A stretch of DNA of 26,248 nt from CAG-964 sp902789345 (GTDB taxonomy: Bacteria > Bacillota > Clostridia > Oscillospirales > Acutalibacteraceae). Within the stretch, counting starts at the first letter, position 1. Each line of letters opens with the position of its first letter. The notes beneath the pieces are model-generated. The model was not told the origin of the DNA and searched no databases. It saw only the letters and a list, made by a program, of their open reading frames with translations. The DNA lies in assembly GCA_052117325.1 (NCBI GenBank), contig JBQKJJ010000023.1. One strand, given 5' to 3'. Positions 8,501 to 17,254 of this stretch are shown piece by piece. A program made the translations under genes and the position numbers.

Positions 8501-11500
8501 TCTTGAAGCATACGCGGCGGCAATGTCCTCAATGCTGAAATCAAAGTATATTTCTGAAATTTCAATTATTTCTGAAAATGCACTTAACAAAATAGCCCAA
8601 TTTAACAGTACAGAAAGTGAGTACGACAGGCAAAAGACAATATCAGATGCATTTGATGATATTGTTAAGGCAGCGCCTGACAATACAGCGGTTGTATTTA
8701 AAGACAGGAAATACACATATAAAGAGCTTGACGAAATAAGCAACAGGCTTGGAAAGCATATTTTGTCAATGGGCATTGGCAAAGAAGATGTTGTAGCAAT
8801 TCTTATTCCTAGGTGCGAGTTTATGGCTATTGCGCCTTTTGGCGTAATTAAAGCAGGGGCGGCGTATCAGCCTCTTGACCCAACATATCCTAAGGACAGA
8901 CTTATGTATATGCTTGAGGATTCCTCCGCAAAGCTTCTTATTGCAGACAGAGAGCTTTTGCCGTTGGTTGACGGCTTTAAGGGCAAGGTGCTGTTTACTG
9001 ATGAAATTATGCAGCTTGAGGACAAGAATATTGAGTTAAAAAAGCCCGGTCTGCACGATTTATTTATCCTTTTGTACACATCGGGTTCAACAGGTGTACC
9101 AAAGGGCTGTATGCTTGAATATGGCAATATTACGGCTTTCTGCCATTGGTATAAGAAATATTATAATGTTGATTACAATACCAAATTAGCGGCATATGCC
9201 TCCTTTGGTTTTGACGCATCTATGATGGATATTTACGGTGCTTTGGCAAACGGTGCAGAGCTTCATATTATTCCTGAAGAAATCCGTCTTGACCTTATTG
9301 CGCTTAATAATTACTTCGAATCCAACGGTATTACACATGCCTTTATGACAACTCAGGTGGGCAGACAGTTTGCTATGGGAATTGACTGCAAGAGCCTTAA
9401 ATATCTGTCAGTAGGCGGCGAAAAGCTTGTACCTTGCCAACCGCCGAAGAATTTTAAATTTATAAACGGCTACGGCCCAACAGAAAATACAATCTTTACA
9501 ACTGTTTTTGAAGTTGATAAATATTACAATAACATACCTATAGGTAAAGCACTTGACAATGTGAAGCTTTATGTAGCCGATAAATTCGGTCATATTCTGC
9601 CTTGCGGTGCTTGCGGAGAGCTGATGATAGCCGGTTATCAGGTTTCAAGAGGTTACTTGAATAAGCCTGAAAAAACCGCCGAGGTTTATACGAAAAACAT
9701 TTATGATGATACAGAGGGCTATGAAACTATGTATCATTCAGGAGATATTGTAAGATACCTTACAGACGGCAATATTCAGATAATCGGCAGAAAAGACGCC
9801 CAGGTTAAAATAAGGGGCTTTAGAATAGAGCTTTCTGAGGTTGAAGAGGTTATAAGAAGATATAAGGGCATAAAAGATGCAACGGTAGTTGCCTTTGATG
9901 AGCCGACAGGCGGAAAATACATTGCCGCATATATTGTGTCCGACAGCAAGGTTGATATAAATTCTCTTAATGATTTTATAAGAGAAACAAAACCGCCTTA
10001 TATGGTGCCTGCCGTAACAATGCAGATTGACAAAATACCTCTTAACCAAAACCAAAAAGTAAATAAAAAGGAGCTTCCAAAGCCGGAGAAAAAGGCAGAG
10101 AAAATTATTAAGCCTGAAAACGAAGTTCAGCAAAAAATATTTGACTGTGTTGCTGACGCACTTGGTCACACAGAGTTTGGTATAACTTCGGATATTTACT
10201 ATTCGGGACTTACTTCAATCAGTGCAATCAGACTGAACATATTGCTTTCAAAGGCATTTGATATAGTAATCAAAACCTCGGATATAAAGAATAATCCTAC
10301 CGTTCAAAAGCTTGAAAAGTTTATTGCAGGTGCAGGAAAGAGCCAAAAGAGAGAGGTTCGTGAAATCTATCCGCTGACAAATACCCAGGAGGGTATTTTC
10401 ATTGAGTGTACCGCAAATATGGGTACAACAATTTATAACATTCCGTACCTGTTGAAGCTGGGCAAGGGTGTTGACCTTGAAAAACTTGCAACGGCTATTG
10501 ATAAAACAGTTGAGGCCCACCCGTATTTGAAAACCCGTCTGTTTATGGATGACGACGGAAATGTTATGCAAAGGCGGAACGACAGCCTTAGCTATAAAAC
10601 TCCGATAATTGATGAAATGAACAGAGCAACCCTTGTTCGTCCGTATATGCTCTTTAATGAACAGCTTTTCAGGTTTGAGCTTTACAGGACAGTCAGCGGA
10701 AATTATTTGTTCCTTGATATTCACCATATAATTGCTGACGGTACTTCCCTTGCAATTATTATCAATGATATAAACAAAGCCTACGCCGGAGAAAACCTAG
10801 AGGCAGAAGAATATACCTCTTATGACCTTGCCCTTGACAACAGTGACGCTCTAAAAAGTGATGTATATAAAAATGCAGAAAATTATTATAAATCCGTATT
10901 TGAAAATGTAGGCGGCAGTAATAATTTCTACCCTGATAAAGAGGGCTCTGCCCCTGGGGCGGAGAATTTCAGAAAGGAAATTTCTGAAATTTCAGTTCAG
11001 GCAGTAAAGGATTTCTGCAAAAAGAGCGGAATTACCGAAAATGTATTCTTTATTTCTGCCTTTGGTCTTACACTCGGTAAATACAATTTTAAGGATAAAT
11101 CTGTTTTCACTACAATTTATCACGGCAGAAATGATTCAAGACTTTCCGAAACTGTGGGTATGCTTGTAAAGACACTGCCTGTTTACTGTGATTTTTCCGG
11201 AAGTACAAAGGATTATCTTGCAGGTGTTCAGGAACAGCTTATTGGCTCAATGAATAACGACATATACTCCTTTGCACAAATAAGCCGAGAATTTAATATT
11301 AAGGCTGACGCAATGGTTGTTTATCAGGGAGATAACTTCGAGTTCGATACAATAGGCGGCGAGTTTGCAAGTGAAGAACCTGTTCAGCTTAATGCGGCAA
11401 AGGCCCCTGTTTCTGTAAGTATTTGTATTGAAAGAAATAAATTTGTTTTTGAAATTGAATACAGAAGCGATATGTACCGTGAGGAAACTATCAAATATCT

Positions 11501-14500
11501 TGCAGATAACCTTGTAACTTCGGCAAAGGGACTTCTGAGTGCCGCTAAGCCAACGGATATAAGGCTTATGTTTGAAGAAGAAACAAAGATGATTGATAAT
11601 CCTGAGCATATAGGCAAAACCTTTGTTGATTTGTTCAGAGAAACAGTGGCAAAATATCCTGACAGACCTGCTGTAAGAGATGAATTTGGAGAGCTTACCT
11701 ACAAAGAGCTTGACAGAATGTCAGACTATGTTGCACAAAAGCTTACGGAAAAGGGCTTTGGCAAGGAAAAGGTAGCAGGTATTCTTTGCGGAAGAACAAA
11801 GGATTTCACTGTTGGATATATTGGTGCAATGAAAGCCGGCGGAGCGTATGTTCCTCTTGATCCGGAATATCCGCAAAGCAGAATTGAATATATGCTTAAA
11901 GATTCCGGAGCAGAAAATCTTATTGTAGTAAGCAAGTACCGTGAGCTTGTAGGCTTTTACGATAAAAATGTAATTTGTCTTGACGATGTAGCTAAGGAGT
12001 CAGAAAACTTTAAGCTTTCTGCAGAGCTTACGCCGCCTGCCCCTGAAAATCTTGCTTATATGATTTATACATCAGGCTCAACAGGCAAGCCAAAGGGCGT
12101 TATGCTTGAACACAGAAATTTAATTAATTTAATTGAGCATATTACTTCTACAAGAAAATTAACCGCTGACGATGTTGTTTCTGAATTTGCAAGCTTCTGC
12201 TTCGACGCGTCTGTATTTGATTTATTTGCCCCGCTTACCGTTGGTGCGGTTCTGTATATATTCCCTGAAAATATAAGAAAAGATGCTGTGGCAGTTTGCA
12301 AGTGCATAAAAGACGAAAAGCTGACAACCGTTACATTCCCAACACAAATGGGCGAACTGGTGGCAGAATTGTTGGACGACGCTCCAAACCTTAGATTTGC
12401 AACCCTTGGCGGCGAAAAGTTTAAATATTACCGTAACCGTACCTATCAAATGGTAAACGGATATGGACCAACCGAAAATACAGTTTCGTCAACTGAATTT
12501 TTTGTTGATAAGCAGTATGATAATATACCAATAGGAAAATCACAGCTTAATGTTCGCAGCTATATTCTTGACAAAGAGCTAAACAGACTGCCTGTAGGGG
12601 CTTCCGGCGAACTTTGCCATGCAGGCCGCCAGATTTCAAGGGGCTATCATAATTTGCCTGAAAAAACAGCCGCTGTTTTTGTGGAAAATCCGTACTCCGT
12701 ATGCAATGATGATAAGCGACTTTACAGAACAGGCGATATGGTTCGTATGAAGGGCGACGGAAATATTGAGTATATCGGCAGAATTGATTCCCAGGTAAAA
12801 ATCAGAGGCTATCGTATAGAGCTTGGTGAAATTGAGGGTGCAATGCTTAAAAATGAGCTTGTAAAAAGCTCGGCGGTTAAGGTTATTGAAAAGGGCGGAA
12901 ATAAATATATTGCCGCTTACTATACAGGTGAAAGTATACCTGACGAAGAGTTTAAGAAATTCCTTGAACCGTTAATTCCTGATTATATGATGCCGTCATT
13001 CTTTGTACATATTGATAGTATGCCTATAACTCCGGGCGGCAAGATAGATAAAAAGGTTTTGCCGTCACCTGATGTAAATATAGTAGGAGATAATTACGAA
13101 GCACCTGTAACTGCTTTGCAGACAGAGCTTTGCAAAATTTTTGAAAAATCTTTGGGCATTGAGGGCGTAGGCATAAACGACAATTTCTTTGACTTAGGCG
13201 GCTCATCATTAACGGCGTCAAAGGTTGCTATAATGTGTCTTTCAAAGAACATTTCGGTTGTATATGCTGATATATTCAAATACCCTACTGTGCGAGAGCT
13301 TGCAGAGCTTGCCGATGACAGCGAGCCGTCAGAAGAAGCCGCAAGTAATAACGAATTTTCAAGCTATAATTACAATAGAATCCAAAGCGTTATAAGCGGC
13401 AACACCGTTGATAATGTGAATATGGTAACAAAGGAAAAGCTTGGCGATATAATGCTTACAGGTGCAACAGGCTTTTTGGGAATACATATTCTTAAAGCAT
13501 ACCTTGACAATTACGACGGTAAAGTATATTGCCTTGTAAGAAAGGGAAGCTATGAATCCCCTGAAAAACGCATGATGAATATGCTGATGTATTACTTTGA
13601 AAATCCGTTCAAGGAGATGTTCAAAGAGCGCATAGTATGTGTAGACGGTGATATAACATCAAAAGAGCAGGTTGATTCTCTTGCCCAGTATAAATTTGAT
13701 ACCCTTATTAACTGTGCGGCTTGTGTTAAGCATTTTGCGGCTGATGATGTCCTTGAAAAAATAAATGTAAATGGCGTTGAAAATCTTATAGAGCTTTGCA
13801 AAAATAACGGACGCAGACTAATTCAAATTTCTACTGTATCCGTGGGCGGAGAGGGTTCGGACGGAACTCCGCCAATGTCAAGGCTTTTCTGTGAGAATGA
13901 TTTGTATATTGGTCAGAGTATCACAAACGAATATATCCGGACAAAATTCCTTGCCGAAAGAGCTGTACTTGAGGCTGTTTCAAGCGGTCTTGACGGAAAG
14001 ATTATTCGTGTGGGCAACCTTATGAGCAGAAATTCTGACGGAGAATTCCAGATTAACTTCATTACAAACGGCTTCCTAAGAAGCTTAAAGGGTTACAAGG
14101 CTGTCGGTAAATTCCCAATGGGAAGTATGCACGAAAGTACGGAATTCTCGCCTATTGATTCTACAGCACTTTCAGTTTTGAAGCTTGCACAGACTGACAG
14201 AAGATTTACAGTATTCCATGCCTGCAACAGTCACCGCATATTTATGTCGGATTTAATTTACGCAATGCGTGACTATGGCTTTAAGATTGATATTGTAAGA
14301 GATGAAGATTTTGAAGCTGCCGTAAAGAATTTTGCAAAGAGCAGTGACAATTCCGACGCTGTTTCAGGACTTATTGCTTACACATCTCATAATGAAAATG
14401 AGATTTATATACTGGATTACAGCAACAGCTTTACTTCGCAGGTTCTATACCGACTGGACTATAAGTGGCCTGTTACAGATGACAAATATCTTGCAAGCGC

Positions 14501-14537
14501 AATAGAAGCACTGGACAGACTTGCATTTTTTGATTAA
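5556..14537 (+). CDS. trimodular NRPS with terminal reductase (A-T-C-A-T-C-A-T-R)
   Basis: 2993 residues. Module 1: A about 15-505 (core YTSGSTG from Y165) and carrier with GLSS, probable pantetheine serine S548. Module 2: C about 596-1010 (HHIIADG 722-728), A about 1016-1510 (Y1174) and carrier GLTS, S1554. Module 3: C about 1602-2010 (HHIIADG from 1723), A about 2016-2505 (Y2171) and a canonical LGGSSL carrier, S2551. The end is an SDR-type thioester reductase with GATGFLG 2636-2642 and Y2793-x3-K2797. There is no starter C and no thioesterase. The predicted product is a tripeptide with a free amine, released reductively as an aldehyde, which may be reduced further or cyclise. Residues in the A-pocket region (by eye: D-V-M, D-A-M, D-A-F at the start of the codes) do not let me name the amino acids. 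No epimerase or tailoring gene is present, and no phosphopantetheinyl transferase is in the window. AGGAG at 5542-5546 gives the start. Confidence 0.95.
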   Translation: MSAINDTRFDFDFRPVTKLFEEQVSLNPHKTAVISGGESLTYTQLNERANKIANSLIEKGAGREKLVGVMLERCCDFYSVRQGILKSGSAFVVAAPDYPDDRVEYIFEDSQAMFVITTSDIAEKRKELFSKLKCEILLLDKLLENKNTTNPDVDIKEHDLCYCIYTSGSTGKPKGVIIEHINLANFVNPNPKNGELLGFVERGTVVLAMAAMTFDVSIMEEFIPLTNGLTAVIASDEEILNPLMLGELIVKNNVDVMSTTPTYVSNIVDLPQLKDAISQIKVFDFGAEAFPPALYDKIRSVNNDAYIMNGYGPTEATISCTMKVIDSNSKITIGVPNSNVKAYIVDKDNKLLPDGESGELVIAGLGVGRGYVNLPEKTAAVFIELNGERAYKTGDLAKINEDGEIEFFGRIDNQIKLRGLRIELGEIEEVINSFNGVLTSVTVPVDNKYLCCYFTADRKISPDEIIDYASKSLAHYMVPEVFIQLEKMPMTKNGKIDKKALPKPVAQPENLKEPKTQMQKKIFDIVAKVVGNDFFGIDTGLYRAGLSSVSAMKLCIILSDEFGVTIKTGDIHDNNTVEKLENYIKLAPKIKTYEKRDVYPLTGSQKGIFAECSKNPDSTVYNIPFLFKLDSKIDTEKLSNAITNTVKVHSYLLTRVFLDDNGEMVQSPCNEEFIPKIIKLTNEEFNSVKNNLVRPFKLEKSRLFRAEIYVTEDKKYLLTDFHHIIADGNSYDIIFADINKSYLGEKLEKETYTGFDAALDEEQQIKDGKYKKAEKYFDSIFDGLETESLPLPDNSGDKPEKGSTEKRIRISENKILSYCEKLGVTPNTLFTGLFGILMTKYSNSDDSLFATIYNGRNDSRLENTVCMLVKTLPVYCSFEDKTTIQSYMSDLSQQLVSSMANDIFPFSDICAKYGLNSDLVFAYQAELSDDYPIGDTVANGIDLSLDMPKMPLLIQVRDYNNEYVLTAEYRSDMYSKAFVDEILEAYAAAMSSMLKSKYISEISIISENALNKIAQFNSTESEYDRQKTISDAFDDIVKAAPDNTAVVFKDRKYTYKELDEISNRLGKHILSMGIGKEDVVAILIPRCEFMAIAPFGVIKAGAAYQPLDPTYPKDRLMYMLEDSSAKLLIADRELLPLVDGFKGKVLFTDEIMQLEDKNIELKKPGLHDLFILLYTSGSTGVPKGCMLEYGNITAFCHWYKKYYNVDYNTKLAAYASFGFDASMMDIYGALANGAELHIIPEEIRLDLIALNNYFESNGITHAFMTTQVGRQFAMGIDCKSLKYLSVGGEKLVPCQPPKNFKFINGYGPTENTIFTTVFEVDKYYNNIPIGKALDNVKLYVADKFGHILPCGACGELMIAGYQVSRGYLNKPEKTAEVYTKNIYDDTEGYETMYHSGDIVRYLTDGNIQIIGRKDAQVKIRGFRIELSEVEEVIRRYKGIKDATVVAFDEPTGGKYIAAYIVSDSKVDINSLNDFIRETKPPYMVPAVTMQIDKIPLNQNQKVNKKELPKPEKKAEKIIKPENEVQQKIFDCVADALGHTEFGITSDIYYSGLTSISAIRLNILLSKAFDIVIKTSDIKNNPTVQKLEKFIAGAGKSQKREVREIYPLTNTQEGIFIECTANMGTTIYNIPYLLKLGKGVDLEKLATAIDKTVEAHPYLKTRLFMDDDGNVMQRRNDSLSYKTPIIDEMNRATLVRPYMLFNEQLFRFELYRTVSGNYLFLDIHHIIADGTSLAIIINDINKAYAGENLEAEEYTSYDLALDNSDALKSDVYKNAENYYKSVFENVGGSNNFYPDKEGSAPGAENFRKEISEISVQAVKDFCKKSGITENVFFISAFGLTLGKYNFKDKSVFTTIYHGRNDSRLSETVGMLVKTLPVYCDFSGSTKDYLAGVQEQLIGSMNNDIYSFAQISREFNIKADAMVVYQGDNFEFDTIGGEFASEEPVQLNAAKAPVSVSICIERNKFVFEIEYRSDMYREETIKYLADNLVTSAKGLLSAAKPTDIRLMFEEETKMIDNPEHIGKTFVDLFRETVAKYPDRPAVRDEFGELTYKELDRMSDYVAQKLTEKGFGKEKVAGILCGRTKDFTVGYIGAMKAGGAYVPLDPEYPQSRIEYMLKDSGAENLIVVSKYRELVGFYDKNVICLDDVAKESENFKLSAELTPPAPENLAYMIYTSGSTGKPKGVMLEHRNLINLIEHITSTRKLTADDVVSEFASFCFDASVFDLFAPLTVGAVLYIFPENIRKDAVAVCKCIKDEKLTTVTFPTQMGELVAELLDDAPNLRFATLGGEKFKYYRNRTYQMVNGYGPTENTVSSTEFFVDKQYDNIPIGKSQLNVRSYILDKELNRLPVGASGELCHAGRQISRGYHNLPEKTAAVFVENPYSVCNDDKRLYRTGDMVRMKGDGNIEYIGRIDSQVKIRGYRIELGEIEGAMLKNELVKSSAVKVIEKGGNKYIAAYYTGESIPDEEFKKFLEPLIPDYMMPSFFVHIDSMPITPGGKIDKKVLPSPDVNIVGDNYEAPVTALQTELCKIFEKSLGIEGVGINDNFFDLGGSSLTASKVAIMCLSKNISVVYADIFKYPTVRELAELADDSEPSEEAASNNEFSSYNYNRIQSVISGNTVDNVNMVTKEKLGDIMLTGATGFLGIHILKAYLDNYDGKVYCLVRKGSYESPEKRMMNMLMYYFENPFKEMFKERIVCVDGDITSKEQVDSLAQYKFDTLINCAACVKHFAADDVLEKINVNGVENLIELCKNNGRRLIQISTVSVGGEGSDGTPPMSRLFCENDLYIGQSITNEYIRTKFLAERAVLEAVSSGLDGKIIRVGNLMSRNSDGEFQINFITNGFLRSLKGYKAVGKFPMGSMHESTEFSPIDSTALSVLKLAQTDRRFTVFHACNSHRIFMSDLIYAMRDYGFKIDIVRDEDFEAAVKNFAKSSDNSDAVSGLIAYTSHNENEIYILDYSNSFTSQVLYRLDYKWPVTDDKYLASAIEALDRLAFFD

Positions 14538-14556
14538 TTTTTTGGAGGTTATTAAA

Positions 14557-14856
14557 ATGGATATTATTAACAATATAGACGGAAATAAGGCAACAATGGA
14601 AATTATCGGCTGGCTGGATACGCAGACAGCACCTCAGCTTGAGGAGGCTCTCTCTAAGCTGGGTGATGAAATTACAAACCTTGTGTTTGATTTTGCAAAG
14701 CTTGAATATATTTCCTCGGCCGGCCTGCGCCAGGTGGTTTCTGCTTATAAAAAGATGTCAGGCAAAGGAGAATTTAAAATTATAAATGTATCCGACGAGG
14801 TGTACGATGTTTTTAAATTAACGGGCTTTGACCAAAAAATTAACATAGAAAAATGA
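14557..14856 (+). CDS. STAS-domain anti-sigma-factor-antagonist-like protein
   Basis: 99 residues, the usual size for RsbV/SpoIIAA proteins. The fold pattern is clear: ATMEIIGWLDTQTAPQLEEA, then LVFDFAKLEYISSAGLRQVV, then a C-terminal VFKLTGF. The phosphorylatable serine should be S54 in ISSAGL. An in-frame TTG at 14521 lies inside the NRPS end and has no ribosome binding site. GGAGG at 14544-14548 fixes the ATG at 14557, 19 bases after the NRPS stop. The stop overlaps the next start (ATGA at 14853-14856), so phosphatase and STAS protein are translationally coupled. It is the likely substrate of the RsbW-like domains on the exporter and of the SpoIIE domain downstream (inference). Confidence 0.92.
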   Translation: MDIINNIDGNKATMEIIGWLDTQTAPQLEEALSKLGDEITNLVFDFAKLEYISSAGLRQVVSAYKKMSGKGEFKIINVSDEVYDVFKLTGFDQKINIEK

Positions 14857-16817
14857 AAAATTCTTTATTAAAGAGAATAGTTGTTTATATTTGTGCGGTA
14901 TTTTTGGTTGCTATTGTGGTCTTTGGTTCACTTAGCTGTATTGACAACATTCAGCGAACCACAAGGCTCACAACCAATATTGCCAAAAGTGCGTCGTATA
15001 TTGTATCCCAAATTGCAAGGGACTATGATATAGAAAGCTTGATTAATAATCCATCATCCAAAAGGTATAGTTATTTACAGTCAAGTCTTAGAAGCATATG
15101 TATAGGCGAGGGCTTAGAATATATATTTATATATATTCCGGATATGGAAAATAATCAAATAAAATATGTTATGGTGGTTGCGGCTGACGAGGAGAAAAAC
15201 AGCGAAGTGTCCGTAGACAGAAAAGCCGGCACGGTTGTAGACCATGAACTTTTTGATGCAGAAGTTAAAACATGGAACAGCGGAGAATCAACTGTATATG
15301 AGTACAGCAACGAAACATATGGAAGATTTGCGTCATCGTTTAACTGTATTTACGACAAAAATAATAATCCTGTAGCTTTAGTATGTGCGGATTATTCTCT
15401 TGAAAAAATTTACACTGAAATTATATCCGAAACAGTTCTGAGGATGTCTATTGTTATTATTGCACTTTTTGCATTATTTGCTTTAACGGCATTGTTTATC
15501 AAAAAGAAAATATACAATCCTATAACTATGGTCTTTACCAGTATGAAAGATTACATAACTGATAAAAAAGTCGGCAAAAAGACCTTTCAACCCATAGACC
15601 CGGGAACAAATGACGAAATTCAGCTTATAGCAAACTTTTTCAATGAAATGGTAGTGGATATTGACAGCTATGTCGATAAAATAAAAACACTTGCAGAGGA
15701 AAAGGCAAAAGCGGTAACAGAGCTGGATGTTGCACGGCGAATACAGTACGGTATTATATCCAAAGAAAAAAATATCTGTATGTCCGATAATTTTATGGTG
15801 TCGGCAAGAATGAAATCAGCCAAGCAGGTTGGCGGAGATTTCTACGATAGTTTTCTTCTTAAAAACGGAAATGTATGTACCGTTATCGGAGATGTTTCCG
15901 GCAAAGGTGTAGCGGCGTCATTGTTTATGGTTTTTGTAAAAACCCTTATAAGGGAAAAGCTTACGGATATTTCTGATGTTGCAGAAACCGTTAAATCAAT
16001 AAACCTTGAAATTTGCCAATCTAATCCGGAAGAGATGTTTGTAACGGCATTTATTGCGATTTTTGACAGAGAATCGGGCAAATTCTGTTATGTAAACGCC
16101 GGCCATAATAAACCGGTTATAATCAGAAACGGGAAAGCGGAATTTCTTAATTGTCCGCCGTGTATGGCTTTGGGTGTATTTGATGATTCTGAATATAAGC
16201 AGTATACCGCCGATTTTTCAAACGGGGATATTCTTTACCTTTATACAGACGGTGTAACAGAGGCTGTCAACGAAAATAAAGAATTCTTCGGTGAAAAAAG
16301 GCTTTTAGAAGTTTGCACCGGTACACAATATACTGCCAAAAGCTTATGCCAAAGTATAAGCAGCTCATTGATAGAATTTATAAACACAGGTGAGCAATTT
16401 GACGATATAACAATGCTTGCAGTACAGCGACAAGACAGCACTTTAAAACTAAATTGCCGGCTCTCGGAATTGGGAAAAATACGGGAATATATTTTTAGCC
16501 TGGGTTTAGAAGATAAGCTTAAAAAGAAGATTTTTCTTGCCTGTGATGAGGTTTTCTCTAATATTGTAAACTATTCCGGTGCTGATTTGATAGCGGTTTC
16601 ATACAATAAAACTGCTGATAAGATAAGCATTATTTTCAGAGATAACGGTAAGAAATTTGACTATCTTAAAGATATGCCGAAAAAGGATTTTGACGATTTT
16701 GACAATGGCGGAATGGGAATAATGATTGTCAAAAAGCTTTGCACAAACATAGTGTATAACTATATCAATGGCGAAAATGTCCTTGAACTTGTCTTTACAA
16801 ATAATCAAAATAATTAA
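14853..16817 (+). CDS. membrane sensor SpoIIE/PP2C phosphatase with C-terminal RsbW-like domain
   Basis: 654 residues. TM1 is about 7-27, an extracytoplasmic Cache-like sensor region about 30-192, TM2 about 195-217, and a HAMP-like linker about 218-285. The PP2C/SpoIIE phosphatase spans about 300-525: GGDFYD (D329), GDVSGKG (D347), NAGHNKP, YTDGVTEA and DDITM (D517, D518). The C-terminus (about 530-654) is a GHKL/RsbW-type ATPase with DEVFSNIVNYSG, FRDNGKKF and GGMGIMIVKK. The metal-binding aspartates look intact, so it should be an active Ser/Thr phosphatase that dephosphorylates the STAS protein encoded just before it, in response to an external ligand or envelope state (inference). It is the last gene of the operon; I see no strong terminator directly after it. 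Confidence 0.92.
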   Translation: MKNSLLKRIVVYICAVFLVAIVVFGSLSCIDNIQRTTRLTTNIAKSASYIVSQIARDYDIESLINNPSSKRYSYLQSSLRSICIGEGLEYIFIYIPDMENNQIKYVMVVAADEEKNSEVSVDRKAGTVVDHELFDAEVKTWNSGESTVYEYSNETYGRFASSFNCIYDKNNNPVALVCADYSLEKIYTEIISETVLRMSIVIIALFALFALTALFIKKKIYNPITMVFTSMKDYITDKKVGKKTFQPIDPGTNDEIQLIANFFNEMVVDIDSYVDKIKTLAEEKAKAVTELDVARRIQYGIISKEKNICMSDNFMVSARMKSAKQVGGDFYDSFLLKNGNVCTVIGDVSGKGVAASLFMVFVKTLIREKLTDISDVAETVKSINLEICQSNPEEMFVTAFIAIFDRESGKFCYVNAGHNKPVIIRNGKAEFLNCPPCMALGVFDDSEYKQYTADFSNGDILYLYTDGVTEAVNENKEFFGEKRLLEVCTGTQYTAKSLCQSISSSLIEFINTGEQFDDITMLAVQRQDSTLKLNCRLSELGKIREYIFSLGLEDKLKKKIFLACDEVFSNIVNYSGADLIAVSYNKTADKISIIFRDNGKKFDYLKDMPKKDFDDFDNGGMGIMIVKKLCTNIVYNYINGENVLELVFTNNQNN

Positions 16818-17196
16818 AAATCAAAAAGCCTATAAGAAACAACAACCAAGGCTCAGACTAAATTTAAAGAGCTCTGTGTCAATAGTTGGGGTAAAACCGT
16901 GAAAAGAAAAATTGATTAAAACAATTAAAATAGTGTGTCAAGATGTCATAGTAGTGGGAAAATTTTTCGTGGAGCTGCGAAACCTAGAGATACAGGCGGA
17001 AAGGCACGGCGCAGTAGATGCCTTAAATGAATTGCTGATATACGGTTCACCCGCTAAAGAGAAAAGTCGCTGTCAACAGACGGCGGCTTTTTCTTTTCGG
17101 GAAGTATTCAAGAAGTCATAAAGTTCTGTAAGTAATGGGAGAAGGCAACGCTTGCGAAAATGTCACAATTTACGGCGGTAAAATTTCAAATACCAA
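16818..17196. other. intergenic junction region with a gene remnant
   Basis: Between the AT-rich NRPS operon and the GC-richer TetR module. An open frame at 16912-17121 has a TTG start and no ribosome binding site. Its middle part reads VELRNLEIQAERHGAVDALN and on to ELLIYGSPAKEKS. It is protein-like and may be the 3' end of a lost mobile-element gene, but I do not recognise the family. A terminator hairpin is embedded at 17063-17096, inside the open frame. I see no RNA gene here. Confidence 0.4.
17063..17096 (+). terminator. rho-independent terminator
   Basis: AAGTCGCTGTC and GACGGCGGCTT pair with two G-T wobbles around AACA, and the hairpin is followed by TTTTCTTTT. It may be the terminator of the lost gene whose tail precedes it, and could now serve the NRPS operon. 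Confidence 0.65.
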
Positions 17197-17240
17197 TTGC
17201 CTTTTTCTACTAAATATGATATTATTAGTATGCGTACTAA
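17197..17240 (+). promoter_or_regulatory. TetR gene promoter with overlapping operator
   Basis: TTGCCT (17197-17202) and TATTAT (17220-17225) are separated by 17 bases. The inverted repeat TTAGTA-TGCG-TACTAA at 17225-17240 covers the predicted transcription start, which is the usual place for an autoregulatory TetR operator. Confidence 0.6.
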
Positions 17241-17254
17241 ATACTTGAAGAGAG

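Noticed and set aside
4473..14300. Many minus-strand open frames opposite the MATE and NRPS genes
   Set aside because: They are shadow frames of AT-rich coding sequence, with no ribosome binding sites or domain-like sequences.
14521..14556. Upstream TTG start for the STAS protein
   Set aside because: It lies inside the NRPS end with no ribosome binding site, while GGAGG sits correctly before ATG 14557.
16912..17121. 69-residue open frame as a real gene
   Set aside because: It has no ribosome binding site, a terminator hairpin lies inside its coding part, and there is no start context; treated as a remnant.
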